Source of the DNA: Oscillospiraceae bacterium
Lineage (GTDB): Bacteria > Bacillota_A > Clostridia > Saccharofermentanales > Saccharofermentanaceae
Length of the DNA: 15,958 bases
Reading direction: 5' to 3'
Assembly (NCBI GenBank): GCA_902803365.1
Contig: CADCPU010000070.1
Span: 1 to 15,958, forward strand
In this document: positions 13,497-15,958 of the stretch, piece after piece
How the letters are laid out: every line of letters starts with the position of its first letter
Numbering within the stretch: position 1 is the stretch's first letter
Notes under the pieces: model-generated
Seen by the model: only the letters and a program-made list of their open reading frames with translations
The model's database searches: none
Told to the model about the DNA's origin: nothing
Translations under genes and position numbers: made by a program

Positions 13497-13895
13497 ATGA
13501 GAAAAAGACTTTTTTATTTGCTTGCAACTTTAGTAATAATCGGAATAGAAGTGCTTATAGCACTGTTCGTACGTGATATGTTCATTCGCCCGTATGTAGG
13601 CGATGTTATTGTCGTATTCGCAGTTTATACATTTATAAGGATCTTCATACCGGACGGGCTTGTCCTGATGCCGGCTTATGTGTTCGTTTTTTCGTGCATA
13701 GTAGAGATCTTGCAGTACGTGCATATACTCGACAGGTTCGGACTTCAGGATAACCGCTTCCTGAGTATCCTCTTGGGCGGAACATTTGATTTCAAGGATA
13801 TCGTATGTTATTTAGTCGGTTGTATCGTACTCGGCCTTTTCGAGTTCACGCTCTATTTCTCACGCCAGGACGAAGAAGACTACGTCGAAGCTTAA
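13497..13895 (+). CDS. DUF2809 family membrane protein
   Basis: A small integral membrane protein of unknown function, 132 aa. The N-terminus RKRLFYLLATLVIIGIEV leads into the first of about four hydrophobic segments. The IEVLIALFVRDMFIRPYVGD stretch, with IRPYVGD at the end of helix 1, is characteristic of DUF2809. Later hydrophobic stretches lie at VVFAVYTFIRIF, LMPAYVFVFSCIVEILQ and DIVCYLVGCIVLGLFEF, and the tail is acidic. The ATG at 13497 is chosen over earlier in-frame codons because AGAGGA (13482-13487) is well placed and the upstream residues would run into the MarR terminator. No operon partner: 100 nt before and about 120 nt after are non-coding. Confidence 0.8.
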   Translation: MRKRLFYLLATLVIIGIEVLIALFVRDMFIRPYVGDVIVVFAVYTFIRIFIPDGLVLMPAYVFVFSCIVEILQYVHILDRFGLQDNRFLSILLGGTFDFKDIVCYLVGCIVLGLFEFTLYFSRQDEEDYVEA

Positions 13896-13974
13896 AATCC
13901 GCCAAATAATCAACTTTTACTCATACAAAAAATGACATTTTGTAATATATGAAACGGAATGCTCCATGCTTTAA

Positions 13975-13994
13975 GATACTATATGTTAAGTATC
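13975..13994 (+). repeat. Inverted repeat upstream of lrgA
   Basis: GATACT (13975-13980) and AGTATC (13989-13994) flank an 8-nt AT-rich centre, 20 nt before the lrgA start. It could be an operator or a short leader hairpin. The surrounding stretch 13896-14001 is AT-rich and probably holds the lrgAB promoter, but I cannot place one convincingly. Confidence 0.3.
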
Positions 13995-14013
13995 AAACGG
14001 CGTGAGGTGTGAA

Positions 14014-14376
14014 GTGAAGTATCTGAAACAATTCCTGATAATAATCGCGATATCACTGATCGGAGAGGTGCTGCATGCACTTATCCCGCTTCCGATCCCG
14101 GCAAGTATCTACGGCATAATCATACTTTTTACGTGTCTTGTGACCAAGATCATTCCGCTCGAGAAGGTCAGGGAGACGGGTAATTTCCTCGTTGCGATAA
14201 TGCCGGTCATGTTTATTCCTGCTGCTGTAGGACTCATAGATACCTGGGGCGTTATAAGCGGAAATCTGATCAAATATATCCTCATGACGGTAATAACTAC
14301 TGTGATCGTTATGGCAGTAACGGGACTTGTGACACAGGCGGTCATAAGGATCGGAAAGAGGAGGAAGAAAGCATGA
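14014..14376 (+). CDS. lrgA: LrgA/CidA family holin-like protein
   Basis: A small inner-membrane protein of about four helices that works with LrgB. The pair is variously linked to murein hydrolase export control, cell lysis and, more recently, pyruvate or small-organic-acid uptake in Firmicutes. With the GTG at 14014 it is 120 aa and begins MKYLKQFLII, the usual family start; AGGTG lies 4 nt before it, and an earlier GTG at 14002 lacks a binding site. ISLIGEVLHALIPLPIPASIYG is the family signature (P-L-P-I-P-A-S-I-Y-G), and PVMFIPAAVGL follows in helix 3. The tail is strongly basic. Its stop overlaps the lrgB start (ATGA). No LytSR two-component system is visible in the window. Confidence 0.9.
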   Translation: MKYLKQFLIIIAISLIGEVLHALIPLPIPASIYGIIILFTCLVTKIIPLEKVRETGNFLVAIMPVMFIPAAVGLIDTWGVISGNLIKYILMTVITTVIVMAVTGLVTQAVIRIGKRRKKA

Positions 14377-15068
14377 TATCCGAATTTATATCGACATCGG
14401 TCTATATCGGCGTATTCATATCGCTGGCTGCTTATTTCCTCGGAGTGTTCATCAGAAAGAAGATAAACTTTCCGCTGTTTAATCCGCTTCTGATCGCGAT
14501 AGTCTTGACGCTCGTATTCCTGATCGTATCTCATACATCATATGATGTTTACTATGAAGGTGCAAAGTACTTAAGCTATCTTCTGACGCCTGCGACGGTA
14601 TGTCTTGCGATCCCACTTTATGAGCAGTTCGAAAAGCTTAAGAAGAATATTGCCGCCATTGCAGTCGGAATAGTTACGGGAGTCCTGACGAGTATCGCGT
14701 CAGTCTTTATCCTGTCTATCATATTCAAGTTCGACCACAAGGATTACGTGACATTCCTTCCGAAGTCGATCACGACCGCTATCGGAATGGGTGTCTCGGA
14801 AGAGATGGGCGGATATGTTGCGGTAACCGTGGCAGTCATTATCATCACGGGTATCATAGGTAATGTCATCGCAGAAGCTGTCTTGAAGGTGTTCCGTATC
14901 ACGGAGCCTGTTGCCAAGGGAATCGCCATTGGTTCAGCTTCACACGCGATCGGAACGGTAAGAGCAATGGAGATGGGTGAAGTCGAAGGCGCGATGAGCA
15001 GCCTGTCGATCGCTCTGTCGGGAATACTTACGGTATTTCTCGTTCCACTTTTTTCAAACTTGATTTAA
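14373..15068 (+). CDS. lrgB: LrgB/CidB family membrane protein
   Basis: Partner of LrgA, 231 aa, with about six hydrophobic helices. Family motifs are visible: FPLFNPLLIAIVL, LLTPATVCLAIPLYEQ, FLPKSITTAIGMGVSEEMGG (the conserved K-S-I-T-T-x-I re-entrant region) and GIAIGSASHAIGT. Length is normal. Its ATG overlaps the lrgA stop by four bases, so translation is coupled and the proteins are made in step. No terminator is found directly after the stop; the next candidate is the structure at 15112-15201, which instead appears to belong to the leader of the downstream transporter. Confidence 0.92.
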   Translation: MISEFISTSVYIGVFISLAAYFLGVFIRKKINFPLFNPLLIAIVLTLVFLIVSHTSYDVYYEGAKYLSYLLTPATVCLAIPLYEQFEKLKKNIAAIAVGIVTGVLTSIASVFILSIIFKFDHKDYVTFLPKSITTAIGMGVSEEMGGYVAVTVAVIIITGIIGNVIAEAVLKVFRITEPVAKGIAIGSASHAIGTVRAMEMGEVEGAMSSLSIALSGILTVFLVPLFSNLI

Positions 15069-15088
15069 TATCGCTCAAGTGTTACCAT
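15060..15088 (+). promoter_or_regulatory. Possible promoter of the MFS leader
   Basis: TTGATT (15060-15065) and TACCAT (15083-15088) are 17 nt apart, overlapping the end of lrgB. Four of six bases match consensus in each hexamer. It would start a leader of about 185 nt before the transporter gene, containing a short ORF, a terminator-like stem and a hairpin over the ribosome binding site. Confidence 0.3.
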
Positions 15089-15111
15089 ACGAGCAGAAAT
15101 TTAAGAAGAAA

Positions 15112-15201
15112 GGACGCAATATCATGCATTGGATCACAGTCAATGTCCATCTCATGAACGGTTACTACAAAGTCTCCGACGGGAGTATTGCGCCCTTTTT
15201 T
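15112..15201 (+). terminator. Long-range terminator-like stem enclosing a small ORF
   Basis: GGACGCAATA (15112-15121) pairs with TATTGCGCCC (15186-15195), nine of ten positions, directly followed by T6 (15196-15201). A CTCC/GGAG hairpin lies just inside the 3' arm. The 64-nt loop is almost entirely a 27-codon ORF whose ribosome binding site (AAAGGA) sits at the 5' arm. Translation would compete with stem formation, so this looks like an attenuator for the MFS gene; it may also end lrgAB transcription. Confidence 0.4.
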
Positions 15202-15207
15202 AAGTAA
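15124..15207 (+). CDS. Small ORF, 27 aa, possible leader peptide of the MFS gene
   Basis: ATG at 15124 preceded by AAAGGA (15109-15114) with good spacing; the peptide starts MHWITVNVHLMN and ends SIAPFFK. I do not recognise it. The final codons (Pro-Phe-Phe-Lys) are encoded by the terminator-like 3' arm and T-run, so a translating ribosome would prevent the stem. It could be a regulatory leader peptide, a small functional protein, or the tail of a decayed gene. Confidence 0.4.
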   Translation: MHWITVNVHLMNGYYKVSDGSIAPFFK

Positions 15208-15240
15208 TAAACGATAATCTTAAACTTAAAGAGCACAATA

Positions 15241-15271
15241 CTCCTTTGATCCGTTTTAGTGATTAAAGGAG
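15241..15271 (+). promoter_or_regulatory. Hairpin masking the MFS ribosome binding site
   Basis: CTCCTTTGATC (15241-15251) pairs with GATTAAAGGAG (15261-15271), 11 bp with one G-T wobble and a 9-nt loop. The 3' arm contains the whole Shine-Dalgarno sequence AAAGGAG of the gene starting at 15279. When folded, translation should be blocked, so this is a candidate translational switch, by a ligand, temperature or an upstream ribosome. Confidence 0.55.
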
Positions 15272-15278
15272 ATTTTTT

Positions 15279-15958
15279 ATGACTGATTTATATAAGTGCG
15301 CAAAAAAACAGTTGCGCAAGATCTATACCCTTAACATGATAGGAAATCTGTCGATCGCGGGAGCGGCATGGGTGGCTCTCTTAAGTGCGCGCGGATTTTC
15401 GATGATGGAGATTATGACGGCTGAGACCGTCTTTCACATCGTAAGCATAATAGCCGAGATCCCATCCGGTATGTTCGCGGATGTCTTCGGCAGGAAAAAG
15501 AGCCTGATAGTGAGCACGATCTTCTCGATATTAAGTTCGATCTTTATGGGCTTTACAGATATCTACGCAGGTGTCATTGCTTCGATAGCATGCTCGGCTC
15601 TGAGCTGGAATTTCTGCTCGGGCACTGATAATGCTCTTGCTTTTGACAGCCTTAAGGAGGCGGATGCGATCGACGAATATGAGAGATTCTCGTCGATACA
15701 GACGATAATCTACAGAGTCGGCTCAAGTCTTTCTTCACTCTGCGTCGGACTTGCCCTCTGGATGGGCAACAGGAATGCTCAAGTTTTAAGTATCATCCTT
15801 GCTGTGATACGACTCTTCATCGTCTTCACGATGAAGGAAAATGCAGTTATCTTGAAGAAGAAAACGCTCGGATACGGAGAACGCGTCAGGAACCTTATAA
15901 AGGAGAGCATCGGCTTTTTGAAGCATAATCCGCGCGCTTCAAAGATAATCTTCGGAAA
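15279..15958 (+). CDS. MFS transporter, N-terminal part (cut by window end)
   Basis: A major facilitator superfamily membrane carrier, probably an exporter; only the first 226 codons are in the window and the frame is open to the end. It begins MTDLYKCAKKQLRKIY, then a first hydrophobic helix NMIGNLSIAGAAWVALL. The cytoplasmic loop 2-3 motif A is clear as IPSGMFADVFGRKKSL (family G-x-x-x-D-x-x-G-R-K). Further helices follow (SLIVSTIFSILSSIFMGF, GVIASIACSALSWNF), with CSGTDNALAFDSL between helices 4 and 5, a layout common to drug-type MFS proteins of Firmicutes. AAAGGAG lies 7 nt before the ATG, inside a hairpin. The unusual leader suggests regulated expression. Substrate unknown. Confidence 0.85.
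   Translation, partial: MTDLYKCAKKQLRKIYTLNMIGNLSIAGAAWVALLSARGFSMMEIMTAETVFHIVSIIAEIPSGMFADVFGRKKSLIVSTIFSILSSIFMGFTDIYAGVIASIACSALSWNFCSGTDNALAFDSLKEADAIDEYERFSSIQTIIYRVGSSLSSLCVGLALWMGNRNAQVLSIILAVIRLFIVFTMKENAVILKKKTLGYGERVRNLIKESIGFLKHNPRASKIIFG

Noticed and set aside
1..15958. Diversity-generating retroelement (template and variable repeats)
   Set aside because: No near-identical repeat pair with adenine-directed differences was noticed, and no Avd-like gene lies nearby.
1..15958. CRISPR array, tRNA or rRNA genes
   Set aside because: No regularly spaced direct repeats and no cloverleaf or rRNA-like sequence were found by reading.

Overview
The window looks like a chromosomal segment of a gut or rumen member of the Clostridia (Lachnospiraceae- or Saccharofermentans-like). 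The gene families are typical of that group: an Lsa/Vga-like ABC-F protein, a methionine synthase whose reactivation domain is a separate gene, non-secreted GH5 and GH27 enzymes, LrgAB and a DUF2809 protein. Every gene is on the + strand, with strong GGAGG-type ribosome binding sites and many ATGA or TAATG overlaps. No species can be named from the sequence alone.

Layout. (1) 36-500 is a flavodoxin. (2) 498-2659 is the most unusual part. An extended -10 promoter leads straight into a folded leader of about 130 nt, closed by a 13-bp long-range stem. A free-standing group-II-intron-like reverse transcriptase (RT) follows, overlapping by 4 nt a bacterial-type poly(ADP-ribose) glycohydrolase (PARG, TIGR02452/DUF2263-like). 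The leader resembles a retron ncRNA in layout: outer a1/a2 repeat, a TTAGC box, then hairpins. The RT, however, is not of the retron type. This is the best candidate for an undescribed RT + ncRNA + ADP-ribose-processing system, possibly defensive. (3) 2664-5529 is an antibiotic-response unit. A long leader with a tiny upstream ORF, a long imperfect stem and a strong intrinsic terminator precedes an ABC-F ribosome-protection protein, followed by a GNAT acetyltransferase-nitroreductase fusion. (4) 5576-9640 is a one-carbon/methionine operon: metF, the B12-methionine synthase reactivation protein, and metH lacking that domain. (5) 9667-12865 is a saccharolytic operon: an intracellular GH5 enzyme, a GH27 alpha-galactosidase with an inserted beta-sandwich-like region, and an unrecognised 118-aa protein. 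This fits processing of galactose-substituted oligosaccharides inside the cell. (6) 12886-13437 is a MarR regulator with palindromes around its promoter and a terminator. (7) 13497-15068 carries a DUF2809 membrane protein and the lrgA-lrgB pair. (8) 15060-15958 is a leader with a 27-codon ORF between terminator arms and a hairpin that hides the ribosome binding site, before an MFS transporter cut by the window end.

Most metabolic genes are ordinary. The regulatory leaders (512-662, 2699-2923, 15095-15278) and the RT-PARG pair deserve the closest look. Function calls rest on motif reading without database searches, and RNA folds were paired by hand without energy calculations.
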